Numbered from the stretch's first letter, positions 1 through 7,546 are shown. The stretch: DNA of 10,752 bases from Gammaproteobacteria bacterium (GCA_011051475.1 DRLE01000230.1:1-10752), one strand, 5' to 3'. Notes: generated from the letters alone by a model not told the origin. Numbers and translations are program-made.

Positions 1-419
1 CCTACCGCGGCCGCCTGGCGCTGATTATTCTCCTCGACCAGTTCTCCCGCCATATCCATCGCGGCACGCCGCAAGCCTTTGCCCAGGATGAAAAGGCACA
101 GGCTCTATGCATTGATGGCATGGGTGCCGGTGATGATATGCGTTGTCATTCGGTCGAGCGCAGCTTTTTCTACCTGCCCTTGCAGCACGCAGAAGACATC
201 GAAAAGCAGGCGCTGTCGGTCAGGGCCTATACCCGCCTGCTCGAAGATGTTCCGGAAGAGTACCGCAGACCTTTTGCCATGAATCTGGAATACGCAAAGC
301 AACACCAGTACGTTATCGAAAAGTTCGGCCGCTTTCCTGAGTTAAATGAAATTCTGAACCGGCAAAGCACGCCGGAAGAGCTGGCGTTTATTGCCAGCGG
401 AGAATATTCTTTTTTGTGA
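1..419 (+). CDS. DUF924 family protein, 3' part (5' end outside window)
   Basis: The reading frame is open from base 3 to the TGA at 417-419 and gives about 138 residues. The segment LLDQFSRHIHRGTPQAFAQD near the visible start matches the hallmark of the DUF924 family (usual form LLDQFPRN..RGTP.AF..D). The C-terminal part contains H..VIEKFGRFPELN and STPEELAFI, matching the family's usual ending (FGRFPHRN..L.R.STPEE). DUF924 proteins are typically about 180-200 residues, so roughly the first quarter is missing. They are predicted all-helical TPR-like soluble proteins with no established biochemical role. An internal ATG at 120 opens the same frame but would cut off the conserved LLDQF block, so it is not the true start. 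The gene converges on fadD, with a hairpin between the two. Confidence 0.85.
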   Translation, partial: YRGRLALIILLDQFSRHIHRGTPQAFAQDEKAQALCIDGMGAGDDMRCHSVERSFFYLPLQHAEDIEKQALSVRAYTRLLEDVPEEYRRPFAMNLEYAKQHQYVIEKFGRFPELNEILNRQSTPEELAFIASGEYSFL

Positions 420-465
420 AATGATTAGTGAGCAACGATATTGGCAAAGGGAGCAGCAACAACTG

Positions 466-480
466 TTCACTATTCACTAA
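466..480. repeat. Short copy of the AGTGAAT/ATTCACT heptamer repeat
   Basis: Two head-to-tail copies of the heptamer ATTCACT (the first begins with G instead of A) lie between the stop codons of the two convergent genes. The same heptamer forms longer arrays at 4046-4077 and 4203-4237. A 7-base match in opposite orientation, TTAGTGA at 425-431, faces TCACTAA at 474-480, so the short gap may fold as a whole. No function is known. Confidence 0.5.
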
Positions 481-499
481 AAAAAGCGCAGCTTTTTTT
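479..499. terminator. Bidirectional hairpin terminator between DUF924 gene and fadD
   Basis: AAAAAAAGC (479-487) and GCTTTTTTT (491-499) are perfectly complementary around a 3-base loop GCA. On either strand the hairpin ends in a run of seven U, and it lies between two convergent genes. This is the arrangement expected of a shared Rho-independent terminator. The GC part of the stem is only two pairs, so it is weaker than a classical terminator. Its last base is also the last base of the fadD stop codon. Confidence 0.5.
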
Positions 500-2175
500 C
501 AGGTTCCGGTAATGTACTTGTCCCGCAACTCGCGTCGCAGAATCTTGCCGACATTGGTCTTGGGCAGTTCTTCGGTAAAGACAATGGACTTCGGTACCTT
601 GTAACTGGTCAGGCTTTCACGGCAGAAATCACGCAGTGCTTCTTCGGTAAGCGAATCGTCACTTTTAACCACCACGGCCATAACCACTTCACCGCTGTGC
701 TCATCGGGCTTGCCGATAACGCCAACTTCAAGCACGCAGTCATGGGCGGCGATAACATCCTCGACTTCATTGGGGAATACATTGAAACCGGACACCAGGA
801 TCATGTCCTTCTTGCGGTCGACAATCTGTATAAACCCGTCCTCGTCCATAAAGCCGATATCGCCGGTATGCAGCCAGCCATCGTTGCTTAATACCTGTGA
901 TGTTTCCTTGGGACGTTTCCAGTAGCCTTTCATGACCTGCGGTCCGCGTATGCAGATTTCACCCTGCTCACCCAGTGGCAGTTCATTCCAGTCGTCATCC
1001 TGTATGGAGACTTCGGTGGAGGAAATGGGCAGGCCGATCTTGCCATTGAATTCTTTCAGCGTCAGCGGGTTGATGCAGGCCGCCGGTGATGTTTCGGTCA
1101 GGCCATAGGCTTCTATCAGGGTGGTGCCGGTCACCTCGCGCCAGCGCTCGGCCACGCTGCGCTGTACGGCCATGCCACCGCCGAGTGCAAAGGCGAAATG
1201 GCTGAAGTCGAGATTACGGAAATCCTCGTTATTCAGCAGGCCGTTAAACAGTGTATTGACGCCGGTCATGACACGAAAATCGACCGACTGCAGTTCCCTG
1301 ACAAAGCCCTTGATATCGCGTGGGTTGGTAATCAGATAGTTGCACCAGCCAAAGCGCATAAAGACCAGACAGTTCGCGGTCAGCGAAAAGATGTGATACA
1401 GCGGTAGTGCGGTGATAATAATGGCCGGCTTGTCGCCGATATAATCATTGATCCAGGCCGATGCCTGCAGCATATTGGCAACCATGTTTTTATTGGTAAG
1501 GATGGCGCCCTTGGAAACACCGGTGGTGCCACCGGTGTATTGCAGAAAGGCGATGTCTTCATGATTGGTGGGAATGGTGTGGAAGCGGTAGCGGGAGCCG
1601 GCCTTCAGTGCCTGTTTAAGAGTGACGGCGTTTTTAATATGAAACCGGGGCACCATCTTTTTGATATGTTTTACCACGGTGTTGATAACAAAGCCTTTCA
1701 AGGGGGAGAGCAGGTCGCCCATGCGCGTGGTAATGACATGCTCGACCGGGGTTTCATCGATTACGGCTTCAAGTACGTGCGCGAAGTTCTCAACAATAAT
1801 AATGGCTTTGGCGCCGGAGTCATTCAGCTGGTGCTTGAGCTCACGTTCGGTATACAGCGGGTTGGTATTTACCACCACCAGGCCGGCGCGCAGAATGGCA
1901 AAGATGGCAATCGGGTTCTGCAGCAGGTTGGGCATCATTACCGCGACGCGGTCACCCTTTTCCAGCTTCAGTTCATTTATCAGGTAGGCGCCAAGCTGTG
2001 CGGTATAGACGTCGACATCCCGGAAGCTCAGGGTTTTGCCAAAGTTGGTATAGGCCGGGCGGTCGGAAAATTCGGAAACACTGCTGTCAAAGATATTGGC
2101 AACAGAACAGTATTCATTAATGTCGATCTCGGCAGGTACGCCAGGCGGGTAGCTTTTCAACCAGGGTTTTGACAT
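499..2175 (-). CDS. fadD: Long-chain fatty-acid-CoA ligase (FadD type)
   Basis: This 558-residue protein is close in length and motifs to E. coli FadD (561 aa). It is predicted to activate fatty acids to acyl-CoA by way of an acyl-AMP, at the inner face of the cytoplasmic membrane, feeding beta-oxidation or lipid synthesis. The AMP/ATP P-loop YTGGTTGVSKG is at residues 213-223 and the adenylation motif YGLTETSP at 357-364. The acyl-CoA-synthetase signature runs from DGWLHTGD (442-449) to DRKK (463-466). The C-terminal catalytic lysine lies in NVGK (Lys544). The ATG at 2175-2173 is preceded by AAGGAG (2188-2183) at 7-base spacing, which fixes the start. The gene lies 105 bp downstream of dctM on the same strand. 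That gap is long enough for its own promoter, so co-transcription with the TRAP genes is plausible but not shown. Function is well supported by motifs; chain-length preference cannot be read. Confidence 0.93.
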   Translation of the reverse strand: MSKPWLKSYPPGVPAEIDINEYCSVANIFDSSVSEFSDRPAYTNFGKTLSFRDVDVYTAQLGAYLINELKLEKGDRVAVMMPNLLQNPIAIFAILRAGLVVVNTNPLYTERELKHQLNDSGAKAIIIVENFAHVLEAVIDETPVEHVITTRMGDLLSPLKGFVINTVVKHIKKMVPRFHIKNAVTLKQALKAGSRYRFHTIPTNHEDIAFLQYTGGTTGVSKGAILTNKNMVANMLQASAWINDYIGDKPAIIITALPLYHIFSLTANCLVFMRFGWCNYLITNPRDIKGFVRELQSVDFRVMTGVNTLFNGLLNNEDFRNLDFSHFAFALGGGMAVQRSVAERWREVTGTTLIEAYGLTETSPAACINPLTLKEFNGKIGLPISSTEVSIQDDDWNELPLGEQGEICIRGPQVMKGYWKRPKETSQVLSNDGWLHTGDIGFMDEDGFIQIVDRKKDMILVSGFNVFPNEVEDVIAAHDCVLEVGVIGKPDEHSGEVVMAVVVKSDDSLTEEALRDFCRESLTSYKVPKSIVFTEELPKTNVGKILRRELRDKYITGT

Positions 2176-2202
2176 ATTGCAGCTCCTTGTTATTGGTCGA
2201 CA

Positions 2203-2229
2203 AAATTAGAACAAGAATAACCCTGTAAA
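2203..2229 (-). promoter_or_regulatory. Possible fadD promoter
   Basis: In the 105-bp AT-rich gap between dctM and fadD the minus strand has TTTACA (2229-2224), a 15-base spacer, and TAATTT (2208-2203), about 28 bases before the start codon. The hexamers resemble sigma-70 -35 and -10 boxes, but the spacer is short. A TGGTCGAC stretch nearby only half resembles a FadR operator. This is a weak call. Confidence 0.22.
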
Positions 2230-2280
2230 ACGGATTTTGCATTAACTTTTTGCATAAAGCCGTGAATTTTTTAATCTTTT

Positions 2281-3537
2281 TTATAGCCACCACAGCGAAA
2301 GTACAGGCATATAAGTGACGGCTAATAACCATAGCAGCATAATAAGCAGAAAAGGCAGGGTGGCGCGAAACAGGGTAAGCACGGGGCGTGAGAAACGCTG
2401 GCTGGCGATAAACAGGTTGATGCCTACCGGCGGTGTGGAATAACCGATCTCAAGGTTGGCAAGGAAGATAATGCCCAGGTGTACCGGGTGGATGTCGTAG
2501 CGTGCAATCAGCGGCAGCAGCAGGGGAACCACAACCAGCAGGGCGGAAAAGATATCCATAACAGCGCCCACCAGCAGCAGAAAGATATTCAGCAGGATAA
2601 GAAATTCGATTTTCGAATCGATATAGCGCTCGATAAAATCGAGCAGCCTCATGGGAATCTGGGCATCGATCAGCAGGTTGGTCAGGCCCAGTGCTATCAG
2701 CAGGATAATAATCAGGCTGCCGAACAGTAGGCTGGTTTCAGTCAGCAGGCTGACTGTTTTCTGTTTCAGGTTAATGCTTTTATAAACCAGGCTTTCGACA
2801 ATGAGTACATAGCTTGCGGTCACTGCTGCCGCTTCGGTCAGTGAAACAAAGCCACCGAAGATGCCCATGACAATGGCAAAGGGCAGCAGCAGGTCCCAGA
2901 AACAATGGCGAGCGGCAATGAGCGCCTCGCGCAGATGAAAAGCATGACGTGGTACCTGGCAGCGCCTGCCCTGATACAGGCTGTACAGGCTGAGCATAAT
3001 GATCAGCAGTAGCCCCGGCAGCAGACCGGCCATAAACATCTTCTCGATGCTGACATTGGCAACGATGCTATAAACGATAATGGCCAGGCTGGGCGGAAAC
3101 AGCAGGCCCAGTGAACCGGAGGTGGTGAGCAGGCCGAGATTGAAGTTCTGCGCGTAGCCCTCGTTTTTCAGAATCGGATATAGCAGGCCGCCCAGCGCCA
3201 GGATGGTAACGCCGGAGGCGCCGGAGAACATGGTAAAAAAGGCGCAACTGACCAGGGCGACGATGGCGATACCGCCGGGCAGAAAACCGAAAGCGGCGCG
3301 GTAGAAACGCACCAGTCGCTGCGGCGCGCCGCCATTGGCCATAACCACGCCGGCAAGGATAAACAGCGGCAGGGCGATCATATTGGGCGAGCTGCTCAGG
3401 CGGTTCATTTCGATAATGAGAATATCCGGGCTGATGTCATCGGCCACACTGGCCAGCAGCGCGCCGGCCCCGAGCACGGTAAACAGCGGCGCGCCGACCA
3501 GCGCCAGCAATACCAGGATAAGCACAAGAAAAATCAT
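2281..3537 (-). CDS. dctM: TRAP transporter large permease subunit (DctM family)
   Basis: This 418-residue, almost wholly hydrophobic protein should cross the inner membrane about 11-12 times. DctM subunits carry the transport pathway and use the sodium gradient to import substrate delivered by the periplasmic binding protein. Family features include the N-terminal hydrophobic hairpin ending in GAPLFTVLGAGALL, the segment GASGVTILALGGLLYPILKN, the PPS motif in GSLGLLFPPSLAIIVYSI, and the C-terminal block EIGYSTPPVGINLF. Length is close to the usual 420-430 residues. Its ATG (3537-3535) overlaps the TGA of dctQ (3536-3534) in an ATGA arrangement, indicating translational coupling of the two subunits. 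The stop codon is TAA at 2283-2281. Confidence 0.93.
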   Translation of the reverse strand: MIFLVLILVLLALVGAPLFTVLGAGALLASVADDISPDILIIEMNRLSSSPNMIALPLFILAGVVMANGGAPQRLVRFYRAAFGFLPGGIAIVALVSCAFFTMFSGASGVTILALGGLLYPILKNEGYAQNFNLGLLTTSGSLGLLFPPSLAIIVYSIVANVSIEKMFMAGLLPGLLLIIMLSLYSLYQGRRCQVPRHAFHLREALIAARHCFWDLLLPFAIVMGIFGGFVSLTEAAAVTASYVLIVESLVYKSINLKQKTVSLLTETSLLFGSLIIILLIALGLTNLLIDAQIPMRLLDFIERYIDSKIEFLILLNIFLLLVGAVMDIFSALLVVVPLLLPLIARYDIHPVHLGIIFLANLEIGYSTPPVGINLFIASQRFSRPVLTLFRATLPFLLIMLLWLLAVTYMPVLSLWWL

Positions 3538-4022
3538 TGCTCGCCCGCCGGGGTGTTCACTGCCTTAATTGCAAAGTGAATGGCAAAGTGAATACCCATC
3601 AGGATAAAGCCGAGCGGATAGATAAAAATAAACGGCAGCGTCCAGCGCTCGTTTACCGGCAGGTACTGCCATTCATCCATGACGAAGATTACGGAAAAAT
3701 ACGCCAGCGCCAGGCAGACCATCGAAGCGAAAACCTGTAGCCAGGGATGCAGTAACTGTTTTGCCCGTGCGCTGAGCAGAATATTCAGGGCATCGGTTTT
3801 AATATGGCTGGCTCTGGCCGAGGCAAGCGCCGCGCCGGAAAGCCCGCAGATAACCAGCAGGTGCCGGTTGATAATATCAATTTCAGGATAACCGAAGTCG
3901 AGGAAGTTGCGGATCAGGATCTGCGCGACGGACAGGGTTAGCAGCAGGAAAAGACTGGTGGCGGCGAGTGCGGTTTCGAGTTGTTGCAGCTTTTGGTTGA
4001 GTTGTTCAAGTCGCGTGCGCAT
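3534..4022 (-). CDS. dctQ: TRAP transporter small permease subunit (DctQ family)
   Basis: This 162-residue protein has four predicted membrane segments (about residues 18-40, 52-70, 90-112 and 128-150). That matches the DctQ small subunit, which pairs with DctM in the membrane. The N-terminal stretch LNQKLQQLETALAATSLFLLL and the charged RASHIKTDAL segment between helices 2 and 3 fit the family pattern, in which a conserved (S/K)H(I/V)(R/K).D motif occurs. The ATG at 4022-4020 has a good ribosome binding site, GGAG at 4032-4029 with 6-base spacing. The site lies just downstream of the heptamer repeat array. Coupling to dctM through the 4-base overlap and the neighbouring dctP support the assignment. 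Separate DctQ and DctM genes contrast with the fused QM protein of the Treponema system. Confidence 0.9.
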   Translation of the reverse strand: MRTRLEQLNQKLQQLETALAATSLFLLLTLSVAQILIRNFLDFGYPEIDIINRHLLVICGLSGAALASARASHIKTDALNILLSARAKQLLHPWLQVFASMVCLALAYFSVIFVMDEWQYLPVNERWTLPFIFIYPLGFILMGIHFAIHFAIKAVNTPAGEQ

Positions 4023-4225
<203 letters not shown>

Positions 4226-5260
4226 CTATTCACTATGCGTATCGCGGTGGCGATACGCATCAAGCAGTTCCATCACCCGCGCATAAAACTCCGCCGGAAT
4301 ATACCCGCTGTCAATCAACTGCCGCGCCGCGCTATCGCGTATTTGTATAAATTCTTTCATGTCTTCCTCATTCCAGTCCCAGACAAACTCGATGCCGTTG
4401 TCGATCAGCAGTTGCTTGCTTCTGGTGTTTTCCCTGCGGGTCTGTTCGCGGATTTCATTGCTGGCTCTTATGCCGCTTTCCTTGAGCAGTTGCTGCAGGT
4501 CGGGCGGCAGTTTGTCGTAGAAGCGCTTGCTGACCACGACGGCGCCGATGGCGTTGGTGACCGAGAGGTGGCTGGCGTATTTGACCTTTGAATACCATTG
4601 CAGGGCGATGGCGCCGAAGGGTGACATGTATACCGTGTCGATGCTGCCGTGTTTTGCCGACAGCTGCGGATAGACATCCATAATGGACAGCGGCACCGGT
4701 TTGATGTCGGCGGCCTCGAACAGGGCTTCGCTCAGCGGGTCGCCCTGCCACATCCAGATGCGGCTTTTGCGCATGTCCTCGATGGATTCGATCCTGTGTT
4801 TGGAGAAGAAATGGATAAAGCCGACTTCCGGCCAGCCGATGAGCTCAAAGCCCTTGTCACGAAAACCGGCCTCGATCTCGGGCATCAGCTGTTCGCGTAC
4901 ATAGTCGGATTCATCGGTGCTGGTAAACAGAAAGGGCAGTTCGAGTATGCGCGCCGGTGAATAGATGCGACCGATGCCATAGCCGCTGAACAGACCGCCA
5001 TGCAGCTGGCCCTTGCGGATCTTGCGCAGCACGTCCGGTTCATCACCCATTACGCCGCCGGCATAGAGCTTGAATTTCAGGCGGCCGTTGCTTTTCTCTT
5101 CGACCTCGTGAATCCAGTCATCCAGTGATTTCGTCCAGCTGGTGCCGGTGGGAATCAGGGTGGCGAATTTCAGTGTCCAGGTTTGCTCGGCGGTTGCCTG
5201 CGTGCCGAGCGTAAGCAGCAGCGTGGCAAACAGGCTGATTAGGCGTTTTTTCAGAACCAT
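4226..5260 (-). CDS. dctP: TRAP transporter substrate-binding protein (DctP family, TPAT type)
   Basis: This 344-residue protein has a cleavable signal peptide: KK near the N-terminus, a hydrophobic core at residues 7-20, and probable cleavage after ATA at residue 24. The mature protein is a periplasmic binding protein that captures ligand for DctQM. The mature start TWTLKFATLIPTGTSW and the block RIWMWQGDPLSEALFEAADI (167-186), followed by DTVYMSPFGAIALQW, place it in the DctP superfamily. At the place where typical DctP proteins read KIRVPQ, with Arg binding the ligand carboxylate, this one reads IWMWQ, so Trp169 seems to replace Arg. The ATG at 5260-5258 lies inside tatT (10-base overlap) and has AAGGA (5271-5267) as its ribosome binding site. 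The last codons, THSE-stop, come from the heptamer repeat. A 10-bp perfect hairpin (4235-4260) lies inside the final codons. Substrate cannot be assigned from sequence alone. Confidence 0.9.
   Translation of the reverse strand: MVLKKRLISLFATLLLTLGTQATAEQTWTLKFATLIPTGTSWTKSLDDWIHEVEEKSNGRLKFKLYAGGVMGDEPDVLRKIRKGQLHGGLFSGYGIGRIYSPARILELPFLFTSTDESDYVREQLMPEIEAGFRDKGFELIGWPEVGFIHFFSKHRIESIEDMRKSRIWMWQGDPLSEALFEAADIKPVPLSIMDVYPQLSAKHGSIDTVYMSPFGAIALQWYSKVKYASHLSVTNAIGAVVVSKRFYDKLPPDLQQLLKESGIRASNEIREQTRRENTRSKQLLIDNGIEFVWDWNEEDMKEFIQIRDSAARQLIDSGYIPAEFYARVMELLDAYRHRDTHSE
4235..4260 (-). other. Perfect 10-bp hairpin within the dctP 3' end
   Basis: ATGCGTATCG (4235-4244) and CGATACGCAT (4251-4260) are exact reverse complements with a 6-base loop. 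They lie within the last 12 codons of dctP. No U run follows directly on the transcript, so it is not a standard terminator. It could act as a 3' barrier that protects the tatT-dctP message, or as part of the larger fold of the intergenic region. Confidence 0.55.
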
Positions 5261-6108
5261 TGGTCTTCCTTTTCGAGCAGCAATCCGGCCTTGCGTTTGG
5301 CAATCTGGTTAAGCAGGGCGAGTTCGGGATAAAGATCATCGGGCGCATCGACAATGGCGGTGAGGCGGCGATGAAAATCCTCGCGGTCGAACATCTGCCG
5401 TGACAGGTACTGCGCCTGCAGCAGATCGACGATAAGCAGTTTGTTGTCATTGATCTGCCGGGCGCGGTCGAAGTGCCAGCGTGATTTTTCAAAGTCACCG
5501 CCCAGCATGGGTGCCCGAGCGCCGTAATAAACGCCGAAATACATATGCGCGCTGCCGTAGTAAAAGGTCTCGTCGAGTTCCAGCACGCGTTGCATCATGG
5601 CCGTCGGTTTGGGCAGCTGGATCAGACTGGCCGGGTCATCACGGTTGAGGTCTATCCATTTGGCCCAGTTGCTGGCGGTCCAGAACAGGGCATCGACATG
5701 CTCGACGCCGATGTTCTGCAGCTGCTGCTCCAGCTCGTCCGGGTGCATGGCTTTAATGTTTTCGATGCCCAGTAGCTGCAGCGCGATCAGGCCGTGTTTG
5801 AGGCCGCGCTGGTAGAAGCGGTCGGCGCGCTGTTTTTCGCTGTCCTCGGTAAAACCGTAGGACAGGCCGTAATAGGCCTGCGCGGCATAGACATGCAGCC
5901 GGATGTTTTCCGGGTCCATATGGATCAGGCTGTTCATCATGCTGATATTGGCCGGCATGGCCTCGGCCACAAGCTGCAGGTCATCCTCCTGGTTCATGGC
6001 CTCGATACCGCTTTCGATCATCGGCATGGAGGCCTTCACCATCATCCTGTCCATGGAACAGGCGCTGAGTGAGAGCAGCAGCAATATAAGCGCGGGTGTT
6101 TTCAGCAT
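5251..6108 (-). CDS. tatT: TRAP-associated TPR lipoprotein (TatT family)
   Basis: This 285-residue protein has a short lipoprotein signal ending in the lipobox LSAC, with the lipidated cysteine at residue 17. Ser at +2 favours outer-membrane sorting, facing the periplasm. The rest is helical and TPR-like. It contains family-typical stretches such as AMPANISMMNSLIHMDPENI, AAQAYYGLSYGFTED and YFGVYYGARAPMLGGD. In Treponema pallidum the homologous TatT pairs with the TRAP binding protein (Tp0956/Tp0957), which defined TPR-protein-associated TRAP transporters. Here it is the first gene of the cluster and overlaps dctP by 10 bases, implying coupled synthesis of the two partners. The ATG at 6108-6106 has no clear Shine-Dalgarno sequence, but no better in-frame start precedes the signal peptide. 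How TatT contributes to transport is unproven; a role in holding or passing hydrophobic ligand has been suggested. Confidence 0.88.
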   Translation of the reverse strand: MLKTPALILLLLSLSACSMDRMMVKASMPMIESGIEAMNQEDDLQLVAEAMPANISMMNSLIHMDPENIRLHVYAAQAYYGLSYGFTEDSEKQRADRFYQRGLKHGLIALQLLGIENIKAMHPDELEQQLQNIGVEHVDALFWTASNWAKWIDLNRDDPASLIQLPKPTAMMQRVLELDETFYYGSAHMYFGVYYGARAPMLGGDFEKSRWHFDRARQINDNKLLIVDLLQAQYLSRQMFDREDFHRRLTAIVDAPDDLYPELALLNQIAKRKAGLLLEKEDQWF

Positions 6109-6156
6109 GGGGTTGTTTTAAAGCATTTGGCGAGCAATTGCCAGTGTAAGAAGGGT

Positions 6157-6267
6157 TTCACCACAGAGGACACGGAGGACACAGAGTTTTTATTTTTTCT
6201 GCGCCGCAGTGAAAAGTAAAACACAACAATGTCTTTTCTCTGTGACCTCCGTGTCCTCTGTGGTGAA
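6157..6267. repeat. 30-bp near-perfect inverted repeat between spmAB and tatT
   Basis: The arm at 6157-6186 (starting TTCACCACAGAGGACACGG) is the reverse complement of 6238-6267 with a single mismatch in 30. The 51-base AT-rich loop carries CTGCGCCGCAGTGAA at 6199-6213, identical to 4037-4051. On the plus strand the second arm is followed by TATGTTTTTT, so the fold could end plus-strand transcription. On the minus strand it would form just before tatT. CACAGAGG-type repeats are scattered in many proteobacterial genomes, which is recalled knowledge and was not searched here. Confidence 0.85.
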
Positions 6268-6275
6268 TATGTTTT

Positions 6276-7502
6276 TTAAAAAAACAGATAACCCGCATAA
6301 ATGGCCGTGACTATCCCCGCAAGATCGGCCAGCAGCGCGCAGCCAACCGCATGGCGGACTTTTTTGATACCGACGCTGCCGAAGTAGACGGCCAGTACAT
6401 AAAAGGTAGTCTCGGTGCTGCCCTGCATAATGGCGGCGACGGTGGCGGGGAAGGAATCGACGCCGTAGGTGTTCATGGTTTCCAGCATCATGGCGCGGGC
6501 ACCGCTGCCGCTGAGTGGTTTCATAAAGGCGGTGGGCAGGGCGCCGATAAAGTCGGTGTTCATGCCGAGGCTCGATACCAGGCTGTCGATGCCCTGCAGC
6601 AACAGGTCGAGCACGCCGCTGCTGCGCAGCAGACCGATGGCGACCAGCATGGCCAGCAGGTAGGGAATCAGGTGTATGGCGATATCGAAGCCCTGCTTCG
6701 CGCCTTCGATAAAGGCGTCGTAAACATCCACCTTTTTGCGCCAGCCGTAGACCAGAAACAGCATAATAATGCCAAACAGAATAAAGTTGCCCAGCAGGCT
6801 GGAAGACTCGGCCATTTTTTCTGCCGGCAGCGATACCAGGAAACTGGCCAGCGCCGCCAGCACAATGGCAAAGACCGCAAAGTAGGCGGCCACCGTGCGG
6901 TTGAACAGGTTGATCTTCTGCACCCAGGCCACGGCCAGCAGGCCGGTGAGGGTGGAGGCCGATGTCGCCATCAGTATCGGCAGAAATACCGCCGTCGGGT
7001 CGGCCGAACCCAGCTGCGCGCGGTACATAAAGATGGTGACGGGCAGCAGGGTCAGGGATGAGGTATTGAGCACCAGGAACAGGATCTGCGCGTTACTGGC
7101 GGTATCCTGTGACGGGTTCAGGCTCTGCAGGTCCTGCATGGCCTTCAGGCCCATGGGCGTGGCGGCATTGTCGAGGCCGAGAATATTGGCGGCAATATTC
7201 ATGGTAATGCTGCCGTGCGAGGGGTGGTTTTTCGGCACTTCGGGCATGAGTTTCAGAAACAGCGGTTCGAGTGCGCGCGACAGCAGCTGAATCATGCCGG
7301 CGCGTTCGGCAATGCTGAAAAAACCCAGCCACAGCGCAAGCACGCCGATCAGGCCGATGGCAATCTCCACGCTCAGGCCCGCCATGTCGAAGGTGGACTG
7401 GATCAGGGTGGCAAAGATATCCGCCTGGCCGTTCACCAGCCATTCGTAACAGGCGCTGACAAAGGAAGCGACAAAAAAGGCGAACCAGAGTTGGGAAAGC
7501 AT
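6276..7502 (-). CDS. SpmA-SpmB fusion, nucleoside-recognition (Gate) domain membrane protein
   Basis: This 408-residue integral membrane protein joins two domains that are separate proteins, SpmA and SpmB, in Bacillus, where they act in spore core dehydration. The N-terminal half (about 1-205) follows SpmA: GLIGVLALWLGFFSIAERAG near residue 51, then the signature NIAANILGLDNAATPMGLKAM at 102-122. The C-terminal half (about 225-408) follows SpmB: an EGAKQGFDIAIHLIPYLLAM segment, PLSGSGARAMM, and GSTETTFYVLAVYFGSVGIK near the end. Both carry the Gate (nucleoside recognition) fold shared with transporters. Fused versions are common in Gram-negative bacteria that do not sporulate, so a sporulation role is not implied; a membrane transport role is likely but the substrate is unknown. 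The ATG at 7502-7500 has no visible Shine-Dalgarno sequence; the bases before it belong to a truncated repeat. It ends 167 bp upstream of tatT, so read-through is possible. Confidence 0.88.
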   Translation of the reverse strand: MLSQLWFAFFVASFVSACYEWLVNGQADIFATLIQSTFDMAGLSVEIAIGLIGVLALWLGFFSIAERAGMIQLLSRALEPLFLKLMPEVPKNHPSHGSITMNIAANILGLDNAATPMGLKAMQDLQSLNPSQDTASNAQILFLVLNTSSLTLLPVTIFMYRAQLGSADPTAVFLPILMATSASTLTGLLAVAWVQKINLFNRTVAAYFAVFAIVLAALASFLVSLPAEKMAESSSLLGNFILFGIIMLFLVYGWRKKVDVYDAFIEGAKQGFDIAIHLIPYLLAMLVAIGLLRSSGVLDLLLQGIDSLVSSLGMNTDFIGALPTAFMKPLSGSGARAMMLETMNTYGVDSFPATVAAIMQGSTETTFYVLAVYFGSVGIKKVRHAVGCALLADLAGIVTAIYAGYLFF

Positions 7503-7511
7503 AAAGGGAAT

Positions 7512-7528
7512 TTACCACAGAGGCAAAG
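7512..7528. repeat. Truncated CACAGAGG-type repeat next to the spmAB start
   Basis: TTACCACAGAGGCAAAG resembles the arms of the inverted repeat at 6157-6267, with TTCACCACAGAGG there against TTACCACAGAGG here. It sits within 10 bases of the spmAB start codon and occupies the position where a ribosome binding site would begin. Confidence 0.5.
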
Positions 7529-7546
7529 CTAAAAACTTTTTTGGGC

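Noticed and set aside
1540..2172. 210-residue plus-strand open frame inside fadD
   Set aside because: It is fully antisense to a complete, motif-rich FadD, and its product resembles no family. It follows from the codon bias of the real gene.
2190..2208. FadR-like operator before fadD
   Set aside because: TGGTCGAC contains only one TGGTC half-site and lacks the spaced GACCA partner of the E. coli consensus. No PsrA-like GAAAC-N4-GTTTC site is present either.
6109..6156. Sigma-70 promoter directly upstream of tatT
   Set aside because: TACACT on the minus strand could be a -10 box, but no acceptable -35 box lies 15-19 bases upstream, so it was not listed as a feature.
6351..7061. 236-residue plus-strand open frame inside the SpmA-SpmB gene
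   Set aside because: Its Gln/His/Gly-rich composition is typical of the antisense of a hydrophobic membrane protein, and the minus-strand frame has clear SpmA and SpmB motifs.
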